In this document: piece after piece, positions 13,365 through 23,941 of the stretch
Numbering within the stretch: the stretch's first letter is position 1
Layout: every line of letters begins with the position of its first letter
NCBI GenBank assembly: GCA_019454045.1
Contig: SKCR01033654.1
Span: 62,001-126,000, forward strand
DNA from: Zanthoxylum bungeanum
Taxonomy: Eukaryota; Streptophyta; Magnoliopsida; Sapindales; Rutaceae
Length of the DNA stretch: 64,000 bases
Direction of reading: 5' to 3'
Notes under the pieces: generated by a model
Database searches by the model: none
What the model was told of the DNA's origin: nothing
Seen by the model: the letters and a program-made list of their open reading frames with translations, nothing else
Program-made: the position numbers and the translations under genes

Positions 13365-14360
13365 TGTAGGCATTGCATTTTTGCATGTGAAACCCGATGA
13401 TGAGTCTCAGTTGGAGGCACTACCTTTTTAGTTACGGATATTGCGGGAAACGGTCGTCGGAAGGGAATCGGTATTTCGTTAGATCGTTGTTCACTTATTT
13501 AGCGTCAAGCTCACTTGTTGGACCTCCGTTTAGATCACCTTTGGCCCAGAAAAAAAAAAAAACCAAAACCCTTTTAATCTAGCCCATACACGCCTAACCC
13601 ACTAACCAAGCCAAACCAAGCCACATTAGGCCCACACGCCCATCACCCAAATTAAATAAAATATTAATTAGATAATTTAATTGAATTAAATAAAATAATT
13701 AAACCATTTACCAATTAAATAAAACATAAATATAACCATACCTAATTTAGATAAATCAAATATATTAACTTCATAACTAAACAAAATCACATACTAAATT
13801 AAAAAGATGTTATGCTTAATTAAATCACTCGTAACCAATTTAAATATATTGACTTCCTAATCTAAACCAATCTTGTCTCCATCAAATCCATTGCTTTCCT
13901 TCTTAGACACTAAATCAAATCCATTCTTTGTGAGACAAGGAGTAGCCCTAGCCCTTCTCTATATAAACAACCCCTAACCAAGACATGCACTCCCCTAGCT
14001 CATACACACAACACACATGCAAATTATAGCAAGAAACCCTAGACACTACACGCAAATCACACCAAGAAAGAAGCAACAAAATTTATCTCCATCTCCTCCA
14101 CTCTCACCACCGAATACCCATCCCTTAGACAGCCCCATTTGCCGCATCTTTAGCCACCTTTCACAGCCCTAATCCACACCAAAATAATCCTCAAATACAG
14201 TCCTAAAGTCCCACAAAACAGCCCCAAACACTGCCCCCCACTGCACACCAAAATAGTCACAATTGACGCCATTTCTGCAAAAAAAAAAACTGACCTGAAA
14301 CAGCCCATGTACTGCAACATAAATCCACTTAAAACAGTCCCTAAAAAAACTGACATAAAA
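13365..14360 (+). repeat. Ogre-A 5' LTR, truncated
   Basis: Starts TGTAGGCATTGCA and matches the first ~1.03 kb of the 3' LTR (20146 to about 21175), then jumps at 14360/14361 to leader sequence equivalent to about 31109 in Ogre-B. The missing part is the rest of the LTR (about 2.65 kb), the primer binding site and about 450 bp of leader. Several substitutions and small indels separate it from the 3' LTR, so the insertion is older than Ogre-B. Confidence 0.9.
13960..13967 (+). promoter_or_regulatory. Ogre-A 5' LTR TATA box
   Basis: TATATAAA within CTTCTCTATATAAACAACCC, at the same LTR position in all four Ogre LTR copies in the window. It probably marks the U3/R boundary about 30 bp downstream. 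The palindrome found upstream of it in the other copies is partly decayed here (one arm begins TTTGT). Confidence 0.75.
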
Positions 14361-15077
14361 CCCTTCGCCGGTGAGAGCCTTTGTCTACACTCTTGCGAAC
14401 CCACCCATAGACCGGGTTTGTATGGTTAAAGTAATAATTATTTCCTTGAATATGTGCTTGTGGACCATCCTCATTTGGATGCAGTTGGACTATTGTCAGA
14501 AATACAGACTTGCTGGGCCATTTAAACTGGGGCAAGTTCGTACCTTATGACCACTAGGCCCAAAGCTTCTGAAATGTTGATGGGCCATTCTGTAGAAATC
14601 ATTGTTTTATGTTTTCATTATCTTTCTTTTATGCTTGTGTTTGGGAACATCGTCGTTTGGATCCATTTGGACCATTTGTCATGGGATATGGGCTTGTTGG
14701 GCCATTTAAACTGGGACAAGAATGTATTTTACGACGATTGGGCCATAGGCTTCTAAGTGATTGATGGGCCACTTTGTGCTTGTGTTCGGAATATTACCAT
14801 TTGGATTTAGTTGGGCTCCTTGCCATGAGATGTGAACTTGTTGGGCCATTTAAACTCGGACGAGTTCACTCCTATGATAGTTAGCCCAAAAACTTCTAAA
14901 ATGATAACGGGCCGATTTGTTTGAAATTTTAGTTGATTTAGTATGTTATATATGTTACATGCATCTCATGCACCTCATAAATACATCATGTTAACACCCT
15001 CTATGTCTTAGAAAGGCATCATAGATTCCTGTTGGGTTAGAAAAGAGGGAAGACTCACCAAAATACCGAGAACAGAC
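14361..15077 (+). repeat. Ogre-A leader with three diverged tandem units
   Basis: Untranslated leader before gag. A unit of roughly 140-180 bp occurs three times, each with a TTGGGCCATTTAAACTGGG-like core (near 14514, 14698 and 14840) and a GATGGGCCAT or similar phrase. Ogre-B has two such units (cores near 31254 and 31435). No gene is seen. Confidence 0.75.
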
Positions 15078-16507
15078 ATGAGTGAATCAGATATTGAGGT
15101 ATCACGTATGGATCAGTTGGAAAACAGTCTCACCAAGATTACTGAACAGTTGCAAGCCTTGACTACTACTGTGGCTGGTATGGCTGTGCCCCGTGCTGGG
15201 GGAAATTCTGAGAATGTGAGGCGTGAGGAGCCTCCGAATGGGTTGGGGGATGATATCCCCACTTTTGATGATGATATGGCAGAGTATGCAGCAGGCAGAG
15301 TATCTGGGTCTCAGGCAGAGTTACAGAAACTTTGGGATCTGGTTGAGTCAGTTACCCGTAAGATGAGGGGTAAGAATGAGGATTTTCTTGATTATGACAC
15401 ACTGACTTTCGAGGAACAGTTGTCGGCACAGTTCAAGATGCCTGATATGGCTAAGTTTAACAGGAATGGGGATCCAAGGGTGCATCTCCGACAGTTTGTA
15501 TCAGTCATGAGTTCAGTTGGCCTGTCTTAGCGCCAAGTGCAGAAGATGTTTGTAATGTCGCTCGAGGGAGCTCCCGTGGTGTGGTACCACAGTTTGGAGA
15601 AGAAAGTGAAGGAAGATTGGAGGGAGTTGGCTGATGCCTTCCTCAAGCAGTATGTCACTGACCTAGAGATCGATCTGTCACTCCGTGATCTGGAGAATGT
15701 CAAGCAAAAATCGGAGGAGAGTTTTAAGGAGTATGTGGACCGATGGAGAGGTCAGTTGTTGAAAATACAGACTAGGCCCTCAGAGAAGGACCAGATTAAA
15801 ATGATCATCAAGGCACCAAGCCCTCCATCTATGGGAAGCTAAGGAGGATGACCTCCATGATTACAGACTTTCGGCAGTTGAAGGAAACTGTCATGGATAT
15901 TGAGGAAGAAGAGGCCGAGAATAGAAAATTGTATGGTTTGAACAGGAGGCCCATTGGGGGGACATCGGGAACAAAGCCCGTTTCTGCTGAGATTGCTGCT
16001 ATCCGGAACCGGAGATTTTCCAACTTGGGAAGACCCCTGTCAAAGGTGCTAGAGAAATTGAAGAGGCAAGGGCTCTTAAAACCCTTGGAAGCCAAACAAT
16101 TACCCAATCCCCCACCATCAAATTATAACCTAAGCCTTTACTGTCACTTTCACCAAGAAAAGGGCCATGACACCGACAACTGCGCCCGACTCCGCCATGA
16201 AATCCAAGACCTGATAGACTCCAAGAAAATACCTGACCCAGAAACAAAACAACCTGACACAGATAGAAACCCCTTACCCAACTACCGTGCTGTACCACCA
16301 CCGGCCTATATGATCAATTCTGGCCTCCCAGAAGACCTTGTCCTAAAATCCTTTCACCCTCAAGCCTTTTGCCTGGGAACTTGGGATAGTACTAGTGAAG
16401 ATGAGACTGAGCAGGGGAAAAACTTTTGGCTTGATTTCTCTAGCAGTGATGAGGAAGAAGTGAGGGGAATGACACGCAGCGGTCGTTTTTACAATGATAT
16501 GGCATAA
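15078..16507 (+). pseudogene. Ogre-A gag, broken
   Basis: Encodes the capsid-nucleocapsid precursor that would package element RNA. It starts at ATG 15078 (MSESDIEVSRMDQL), the same start as in Ogre-B. The retrotransposon Gag domain shows SLEGAPVVWYHSLEKKVKED and EESFKEYVDRWR (15550-15770). A knuckle-like CHFHQEKGHDTDNC is near 16141-16182, close to the CxFHxxxGHxTxxC form of Tat/Ogre Gag. It is broken by an in-frame stop at about 15528 and by a frameshift near 15815 where Ogre-B reads KGTKPSIYSKL. The C-terminal part is acidic and serine-rich. Confidence 0.9.
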
Positions 16508-19342
16508 AAGGGTAAGGAAGTTTTGACAGATGGTAGAGAAGTGGTTGAGACTGCAGAAAATACTGAGGGGGATATAGTGCTGAGGCAATTGAGGAAGACA
16601 AACACAAGACTGCATTTGTTACTGAGTGGGGTACTTATTGTTACAAGGTAATTTCGTTTGGGCTTAAGAACGCGGGAGCTACTTATCAGCGGATGGCCAC
16701 TACACTTTTCCATGACTTAATGCACAAATAGATTGAGGTGTATATGGATGACATGATGGTGAAATCAGAGACAAGGGTTGGGCATATTGAAGCACTGGAA
16801 AGGTTCCTGCAGAGAGTTGACAGATACAACCTGCGGCTAAATCCCAAGAAATGCGTGTTTGGGGTGACATCAGGGAAATTGCTTGGTCATATAGTGGGAA
16901 TGGGAGGAATAGAGGTAGACTCCGAAAATATCAAAACAATCACAGAAATGCCTGCACCGAAGACAGAAAAAGAAGTCAGAGCATTCTTGGGGAAGATTCA
17001 GTACATCAGTCGGTTCATCGCCAAGTTGACATCAGTATGTGAGCCTATCTTCAAACTGTTGAGAAAAGATCAGCCAGTGAGATGGAATGAACAGTGTTAG
17101 ACAACCTTCGACAAAATCAGAGAGTACTTGGTAAAGCCTCATGTATTGAAACCTCCGAGACCGGGCAGACCTTTGATATTGTATTTGGCTATAGAATCAG
17201 AAGCACTGGGGGCAATGATGGTACAAGCAGATGAGACAGGGGTAGAACATTCAGTCTATTATCTGAGTAAGAAAATGCTCCCGTATGAGGCTCGGTATCA
17301 AGAAGTAGAGAAGATCTGTCTTGCCGTGGTATGGGCTTCCAGAAAGTTGCGACATTATTTCCAGTCTTACAAGATCCAGGTAGTGGCAAAGGAAAATCCT
17401 CTGAAATATCTTCATTTGGTGCCTTCACTAGAGGGAAATTTTGGGCAGATGGTTGGTATTGCTGACAGAGTTTGACATTGAGTATCTCACCTCCAAAGTG
17501 ATCAAAGGGCGAGCAGTAGCAGAGTTTCTGGCATTGCAACCTGTTGAGGGGGATCAGTATAAGTTTGAATTTCCAGACGAAGAGATCCAAGCAATAACAG
17601 TTCAGAGATGGAAGATGTATTTTGACGGAGCAGTGAATTACAAGGGAGCCGGAATTGGGATCGTGACAGTGACCCCCGAGGGAGAGACTTTGTCTTTGGC
17701 CAAGAGGTTGACATTCAGAGTGACTAACAACATGGCTGAGTATGAAGCATGTGCTTTTGCTTTAACAGCATTGATAGCCTTGAAGGCCGGGAGTGTGGAA
17801 GTCTACGGAGATTCTATGTTGGTAGTCCAGCAGATGCGAGGAGAATGGGAATTGAAAGAAGAACGGTTGAAACCTTACATTTTTCACCTCAGAAAGTTGG
17901 CACAAGTTATCCCAGATTGTAAGTTTCAGCACTTTCCGAGAGAAGAGAATCAGATGGCAGACGCACTGGCTACACTTGCAGCGACTTGGGAAAATCCAGA
18001 AAAGTTAGTGATGAGACCGTTGATACTGACAACAGCAAACAGACCTGCTTATGAGATAGAAAGAATTCTAGAAGTTGAGGTCGACGACGGTAAACCTTGG
18101 TATTGTGACATTCAGAGGTATCTGGAACATGGTAAACTCCCGGAAGGGCCAGGCAGAAAAGACAGAATAGCCATTCAGAAGTTAGCTTCCCAGTATGTGA
18201 TTTTGAAAGGGTAACTGTACAAGAGGCAAGCAAACGGTATTCAGTAGAAGTGTTTGAGAAAAGAAGAAGCTCAACATGTAATGGAAGAAATACACGCCGG
18301 GGTATGTGGTCCGCACATGAACAGGTTGAATTTGTCCCGCAAGATAGTGAGACAAGGTTTTTATTGGTCAACCATTGAAACAGACTGCGCGAAAATGGTA
18401 AAGCACTGTCATGACTGTCAAGCACATGGTAATTTGAATCACATACCGCAAACAGAGTTGCACGGGCTTTCAGAGCCGTGGCCTTTCTCAGCATGGGGAA
18501 TTGATATGATTGGAGAAATTCGACCGAATGCATCGAATGGGCATCACTTCATAGTAGTGGCAGTAGATTACTTCTCGAAGTGGGTGGAAGCCGAAGCATT
18601 CCGCAATGTTACAGCAAAACAGATGGAAAAGTTTATATCTCGGAACCTCATTTGTCGGTATGGTATGCCGCATCATGTAGTGACAGACAACGGGGTTCAG
18701 TTTCAAGGAGAGACGAATGCAATGTTACAAAGGTATGGGATAGGCCACCACAAGTCATCACCGTACAGGCCGCAGGCAAATGGGTCAGTTGAGGCAGCCA
18801 ACAAGACTATAAAGACGATTTTAGCCAAGATGACAGAGAACTGCATAGATTGGGCCGAGAAACTACCATATGCTTTGTGGGGGTACAGAACATCAGTAAG
18901 AACAGCAACAGGGGCCACACCTTACTCTTTGGTCTATGGAATGGAAGCAGTATTGCCAGTAGAAGTGGAAATACAGTCTATGAGGGTATTAGCAGAGGCA
19001 GAATTACCGGAATATGAGTGGGCCGCACAGAGGTTTGATCAGTTAGCACTATTGGATGAGAAAAGAACGAAGTCTTTGTATCACATTCAGTTGTATCAGA
19101 AGAGAATAGCCCGAGCATTCAACAAGAAAGTACGCCCCACCAAGATTAGAAATGGTGATTTGGTACTTAAGCAATCAAGGCCGTCGACGACAGATTCAAG
19201 AGGAAAGTTCAGACCTAACTGGGAAGGACCTTACATAGTGCAGAAGGTAATGGGAAACGGAGCAGTAAAGCTATCAGACTTGGAGGGGAACGAGTTCACC
19301 GAGCCAATCAACGTAGACAGATTGAAACAGTACTTTGCCTAA
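16508..19342 (+). pseudogene. Ogre-A pol, broken: RT (partial) - RNase H - second RNase H - integrase
   Basis: Recognisable RT begins near 16578 (DKHKTAFVTEWGTYCYKV). Protease and the upstream RT motifs are absent, so gag is joined to mid-RT by a deletion. YMDD is at 16741-16752, and LNPKKCVFGVTSGKLLG follows. The first RNase H lies around 17170-17500 and a second RNase H begins at WKMYFDGAVNYKGAG (about 17608). Integrase (18254-19342) has a zinc finger (HAGVCGPH ... HCHDCQAH) and catalytic D-D-E in WGIDMIG, VTDNGVQF and GSVEAANKTI, then a C-terminal domain ending at TAA 19340-19342. Stops or frameshifts occur at about 16730, 17098, 17473, 18212 and 18246. Integrase itself is an intact 362-codon frame, the best preserved coding piece in the window. 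Confidence 0.92.
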
Positions 19343-19544
19343 GGGAGAGAAGACCGAGCAGTCACCAAGGATATTGGCAGAAGACCTAACCCAACGGGAT
19401 AAGAAAATCATTCATGCATACACGTAACATTGCATTCTCTTCGTGTTGGTTTTGGTTTTGTGTTCGCAGGATCGAAGAAAAGAGAAAGCGGCAGAAATGA
19501 GCCAAACAGCATCAGCGCAGTTTCAGTCTTGGGGATGAGTCACA
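19343..19544 (+). other. Ogre-A 3' UTR, start
   Basis: About 200 bp after integrase, with no gene. It aligns with 33262-33480 of Ogre-B (shared AGTCACCAA, GACCTAACCC, TTCATGCATACACGTAAC), which shows where the Ogre-B pol deletion ends. Confidence 0.7.
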
Positions 19545-20035
19545 GGGGGCGAGGCCCATATCAGCTTGAGGGTGATGCCCACATCGTCAGTAGTTTTGGG
19601 ATGCCTCCCAGGGTCGAGGTACCCCTGTTGACAGTTGCAGTTCCGGGATGCGTCCCAGGGTCGAGGGCCCACTGCATCATCAGTTGTAGTTCCGGGATGC
19701 GACCCAGGGTCGAGGACCAACTACATCAATTGTTCTAGGGCGAGGCCCTCATTTCCAATGGTATCGGGATGCGTCCCAGTGTCGAGGTGCCCCCGTTGTT
19801 GTCAGCAGTTTTGGGATGCGTCCCAAGGTCGAGGTACCCCTGTTGATAGTTGCAGTTCCGGGATGCGTCCCAGGGTCGAGGTGCCCCGTTGTCGTCAGCA
19901 GTTTTGGGATGCGTCCCAAGGTCGAGGTACCCATGTTGACAGTTGCAGTTCCGGGATGCGTCCCAGGGTCGAGGTGCCCCGTTGTCGGTTGCAGTTATTG
20001 GGATGCGTCCCAGGATCGAGGTCCACTACAGCACC
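19545..20035 (+). repeat. Ogre-A 3' UTR minisatellite (~47-bp units, GGGATGCGTCCC core)
   Basis: About nine to ten diverged units, each containing GGGATGCGTCCC or a variant followed by AGGGTCGAGG. The core is a short inverted repeat (GGGA ... TCCC). The first ~50 bp share GGGCGAGGCCCATATCAG with Ogre-B, after which the two elements carry unrelated arrays. Open frames across it are repeat artefacts. Confidence 0.9.
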
Positions 20036-20131
20036 AACTCAGCTCGAGGCGGCAGACGAGCCAGGTAAGTGAAAATGCATTGCATAACTTTGATAGGATT
20101 GTTCAAAGTCACACACTGCACAAGTCCCATC

Positions 20132-20145
20132 AAAGTGGGGGCGAC
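20132..20145 (+). other. Ogre-A polypurine tract
   Basis: AAAGTGGGGGCGAC immediately before TGTAGGCA of the 3' LTR, identical to the tract at 34368-34381 of Ogre-B. It primes plus-strand synthesis and fixes the LTR boundary. Confidence 0.88.
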
Positions 20146-20715
20146 TGTAGGCATTGCATTTTTTCATGTGAAACCCGATGATGAGTCTCAGTTGGAGGCA
20201 CTACCTTTTTAGTTAAGGATATTGCGGGAAACGGTCGTCGGAAGGGATCGGTGTTTCGTTAGATCTTTGTTCACTTATTTAGCGTCAAGCTCACTTGTTG
20301 GACCTCCGTTTAGATCACATTTGGCCCAGAAAAAAAAAAACCAAAACCCTTTTAATCTAGCCCATACACACCTAACCCACTAACCAAGCCAAACCAAGCC
20401 ACATTAGGCCCACACGCCCATCACCCAAATTAAATAAAATATTAAATTAAATATTAATTAGATAATGTAATTGAATTAAATAAAATAATTAAACCATTAA
20501 CCAATTAAATAAAACATAAAATATAATCATACCTAATTTAGATGAATCAAATATATTAACTTCCTAACTAAACAAAATCACATACTAAATTAAAAAGATG
20601 TTATGCGTAATTAAGTCACTCATAACCAATTTAAATATATTGACTTCCTAATCTAAACCAATCTTGTCTCCATCAAATCCATTGCTTTCCTTCTTAGACA
20701 CTAAATCAAATCCCT

Positions 20716-20758
20716 TCCTTGTGAGACAAGGAGGAGCCCTAACCCTTCTCTATATAAA
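20716..20758 (+). promoter_or_regulatory. Ogre-A 3' LTR core promoter: palindrome plus TATA box
   Basis: TCCTTGT-GAG-ACAAGGA (20716-20732) is a perfect 7-bp inverted repeat with a 3-bp spacer. TATATAAA follows at 20751-20758. The same pair with 6-bp arms occurs at 28047-28088 and 34980-35021. The position just upstream of TATA suggests a bound transcription factor site, which is inference. Confidence 0.65.
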
Positions 20759-21795
20759 CAACCCCTAACCAAGACATGCACTCCCCTAGCTCATACACAC
20801 AACACACACACAACAACAAACAAGAACCCTAGACACTACATGCAAATCACACCAAGAAGAAGCAACAAAATTTCTCTCCATCTCCTCCACTCTCACCACC
20901 GAATACCCATCCCTTAGACAGCCCCCTTTGCCGCATCTTTAGCCACCTTTCACAGCCCTAATCCACACCAAAATAAGCCTCAAATACAGTCCTAAAGTCG
21001 CACAAAACAGCCCTAAACACTGCCCCCACTGCACACCAAAACAGTCACAATTGACTCCATTACTGCCCAAAAAAACTGACCTGAAACAGCCCATGTACTG
21101 CACGCCTAAATCACTCCGAACAGCAGCCCAAATCCACTTAAAACAGTCCCTAAAATCCTTAAAACAGTAACATAAAAAACTGCACTTATAATCCCTAAAA
21201 TAATCACAAAAACTGCACTTAAAACCTTTAGAAAACACCCGAAACAGTCTGTTGAAACGTCAAAACAGTGACCTGAACAGTGAGTAGAAAATACAGAGGA
21301 AACAGCAGCAAAATGGAGGCCAAACAGCAAGCAAAACAACAAAACAGTGAGCTAAGACGCTAAACTAGTGAACCGGAGAAGTTGAGGAGCTTAACCCTTC
21401 TGATCCCCGTGAAACGCAAGTCCGAAGGTCGGCAAAAAAGGTTAGACCTGAGGGTATTTTCCACATTCATTTTCTGTTTTATTGTTATAATTTATTGAGT
21501 ATTGTTCGCATGATTGTTATGTTAAAATGCTTGTTGTGGCCCTTGAGTAGATAAATATGCATGTATTACGAAATATTGTATGTTGTGGCCTTGGAATAAA
21601 ATGAAAGATGTGTCAACTCTCGCGGTATATCGGATGGAAACCCGAACATAAATTTCATAGCCGACTCTGAATGGACGGTAGTATGATCTGTACTCGGGAT
21701 ACAACTCCATGTACCACTTGAGTAAACGGCACCTTCTTTTGTTTTAAATTGCTTTGATTTATTTATTTTTCGTCGTTTGAATTCCGCATGTTACT

Positions 21796-22440
21796 TGTTT
21801 ATGCTTGACGCACTCGAGCGCATGGGCTTAGTAAGTCGGATTAAAGGTCCCCTATTTGCAGGGGTTAAAACCCTTTACCACGATGCTTTGCCGCGCTAGT
21901 TGATGTGCGTTCGGTTGAATGTAAGATATGTTCAATCGGGCATACTAAGTTTGATATTATTGTCTTTATTTTTGTATGCATGATGCGATCGAGTGCATGG
22001 GCTTAGTAAGTCGGATTAAAGGTCCCATATTTGGAGGGGTAAAAATCATTTACCACGATGCTTTGCCGCGCCGGTTGATGTGTGTTCGGTTGGATGTTAG
22101 ATATGATCAATCGGGCATACTAAGTTTGGTATTATTGTCTTTATTCTTTGTATGCATGATGCGATCGAGCGCATGGGCTTAGTAAGTCGGATTAAAGGTC
22201 CCCTATTTGGAGGGGTTAAAATCGTTTACCACGATGTTTTGCCGCATCGGTTGATGTATATTCGGTTGAATGTAAGATCTGTTCAATCGGGTATACGAAG
22301 TTTCATATAGTTATCATTGTCTTTGTACGCATTGTAATGGAAACGCATGGGCTTATTGTGTTGGACTAAAAAGGTTCTCCATTTGGGGGAAGAAAAGCCT
22401 AAAAGGCTACCTTTACCACGATATTGCCGCGTCTTTCATA
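21796..22440 (+). repeat. Ogre-A LTR tandem subrepeats (~178 bp x 3-4)
   Basis: Units share GCGCATGGGCTTAGTAAGTC, a GGTCCCCTATTTGGAGGGGT-like short inverted segment, and TTTACCACGATGCTTTGCCG. They start near 21805, 21980 and 22158, with a diverged fourth near 22335. They match similar blocks at about 29140-29790 and 36080-36720. Confidence 0.85.
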
Positions 22441-23816
22441 TATTGATTGCATCATCTACCCCTGTCTTGGCTCGATCTATTACCATTGGTACATCCATAT
22501 TATAAGCCATCCACTCACGCTAAGACCTCTCATTCAAATACCCCCACTCACGCCACTGTCTCCTACTTACGAGCTACCTTAAACCCATGCAAACGCCCCT
22601 CACTGTCTCACTCAATCAGCCCCTCTCACATGTTGCCGCTTCAACCTTTAGCCTCCACGCATTTACACTATCCCTCAGCCAAACAAATCACAAAACACCC
22701 TTAACAAATCTCTCTCCCCTCTCACCCTTCACACAGCCCACGTACGTCCCAGCCACCTGCCAACCTCGACTTCAGCGCCTAAACAACCCACTACACACAC
22801 ATCTTCCCAGTGACTCACCCAAACAACGTACCCCACGCTCCTCACACCGACACATCAGCTCCCCTTATCACAGCAGCCAACTATACCATTCATGCATGTA
22901 TTATGAAATCCCATATAGTCATCCTTATCTTTGTACGCATCGTAATGAAAATCATGTTTATTCCATTGGTTGCATCATTTACCTTAGTCTTGGCTTAACG
23001 TATCACAATTCATATATCCATTTTATGATAGCATTTGAGTATTATTTCTTGTGGTATATTGGATGGAAACCCAGACATAAATTCCGTAGCTGATTCTAAA
23101 TGGACGGTAGTGCGGTCTGTACTTGTGATACAATTCCACGTACCACTTGGAAAAGTGCTCATATGTGTGTTTGTGTCCATATTAGTTATCTTCTTGTGCA
23201 CACGTCATAGCATGCTTACTTTAACGCCCAATTGCATCCTTAATTGTCTTTTTGCATTATGTACTTAGTTGACTCTTTTATTTACGCATGGACATGTAAT
23301 GGCTATTTGTTTATGCTTCCGCACGTATAAGCATGATATGTCTATGAAATCACATGTTCACCATTATTTGATTCGCTTTTATGTGTGCTTGCATGGTTAT
23401 TGTGTGCTTGTGTTTCCATGAATACAATATGCCAATGAAGTTGTATGTTCGTTGTTACTTTGATGTACTTTCAAGCATGCAACCTTAGATGTGAAATATA
23501 TGCAAATTAGGTGTAAGTTTATTTTTGCGCATATGGATTTAGAAGCATGATACTCTTGGAAATAAGTGTTACTTAGCTTGATTAAATTATTACACAAATC
23601 CTTTCATTACAAGTGACATAAGTAATGGACCATTCCGAACCCAACGGTTTGAGGTCTTCCATTGCGAGGGGTGAGTGCGGCCTTAAATCTCATTTTCCCG
23701 GTTCACACCGGGTGGCGACTCCATTATTCTCCGGTTTAGTCCCCATGGCTACTCCGTACTCCCGACTAGGCCGCGAGCCTAGAACAGCATGCGTCGTCCA
23801 GTTTCTGTGTCCCACA

Positions 23817-23821
23817 ATTAT
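23817..23821. repeat. Ogre-A right target-site duplication (ATTAT)
   Basis: Second copy of ATTAT, directly after the ...CCCACA end of the 3' LTR. The Copia-B LTR resumes at 23822. Confidence 0.93.
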
Positions 23822-23922
23822 ATTATAGAAACTGCATATATTATTCAAAATAATAATGTTTTACAGAAGTATTCATAAAGAAATACAACCGGGAATTGGC
23901 GCTCTGAGCACCAACCCCAATA
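23822..23922 (-). repeat. Copia-B 3' LTR, inner part
   Basis: On the minus strand it begins TTGGGGTTGGTGCTCAGAGC, the same start as the Copia-C LTR at 60462 (TGTTGGGGTTGGTGC), with the terminal TG mutated to TA. It ends at the Ogre-A insertion point. Combined with 11075-13364 it gives one LTR. Confidence 0.9.
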
Positions 23923-23936
23923 AAAACTCTCACTTG
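23923..23936 (-). other. Copia-B polypurine tract
   Basis: Minus strand AAGTGAGAGTTTTT directly precedes the 3' LTR. It is the same class of tract as Copia-A (AAGTGGGAGA), slightly degraded, and starts right after the pol stop codon. Confidence 0.75.
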
Positions 23937-23941
23937 CTCTA

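Larger units (their letters stand above)
13365..23816 (+). mobile_element. Ogre-A: Ty3/gypsy Ogre-type element with internal deletions
   Basis: A 10.45-kb plus-strand element flanked by a perfect ATTAT duplication. Order: truncated 5' LTR (13365-14360), leader, gag (15078-16507), RT-RNase H-RNase H-IN (about 16575-19342), minisatellite-bearing 3' UTR, polypurine tract (20132-20145), full 3' LTR (20146-23816). Very long LTRs, dual RNase H and, in sister Ogre-B, the primer binding site TGGCGACTCCACTGGGGA place it in the Ogre/Tat clade. Two deletions remove the 5' LTR 3' part plus primer binding site, and protease plus the RT N-terminus. Because the duplication is intact, these losses happened after insertion or were inherited from the donor. 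Confidence 0.93.
20146..23816 (+). repeat. Ogre-A 3' LTR (3.67 kb)
   Basis: From TGTAGGCATTGCA to GTGTCCCACA, followed by the ATTAT duplication. It contains the U3 palindrome and TATA box, a 3-4 copy ~178-bp subrepeat (21796-22440), a pyrimidine-rich tract (about 22450-22870) and the conserved U5 end with CCCGGTTCACACCGGGTGG (a hairpin). It shares flanks and ends with the Ogre-B LTRs but differs in U3 and mid-U5, where it lacks the CGAACG clusters. Confidence 0.93.

Noticed and set aside
19430..20181. Overlapping plus and minus ORFs with repeated WDASQGRG-like peptides
   Set aside because: Several frames are open at once across the 47-bp minisatellite; repeat artefact.
22447..23093. Pro/Thr/His-rich ORFs up to 168 codons
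   Set aside because: They lie in U5 of the Ogre-A LTR, have low-complexity composition and are not kept in the Ogre-B LTRs.
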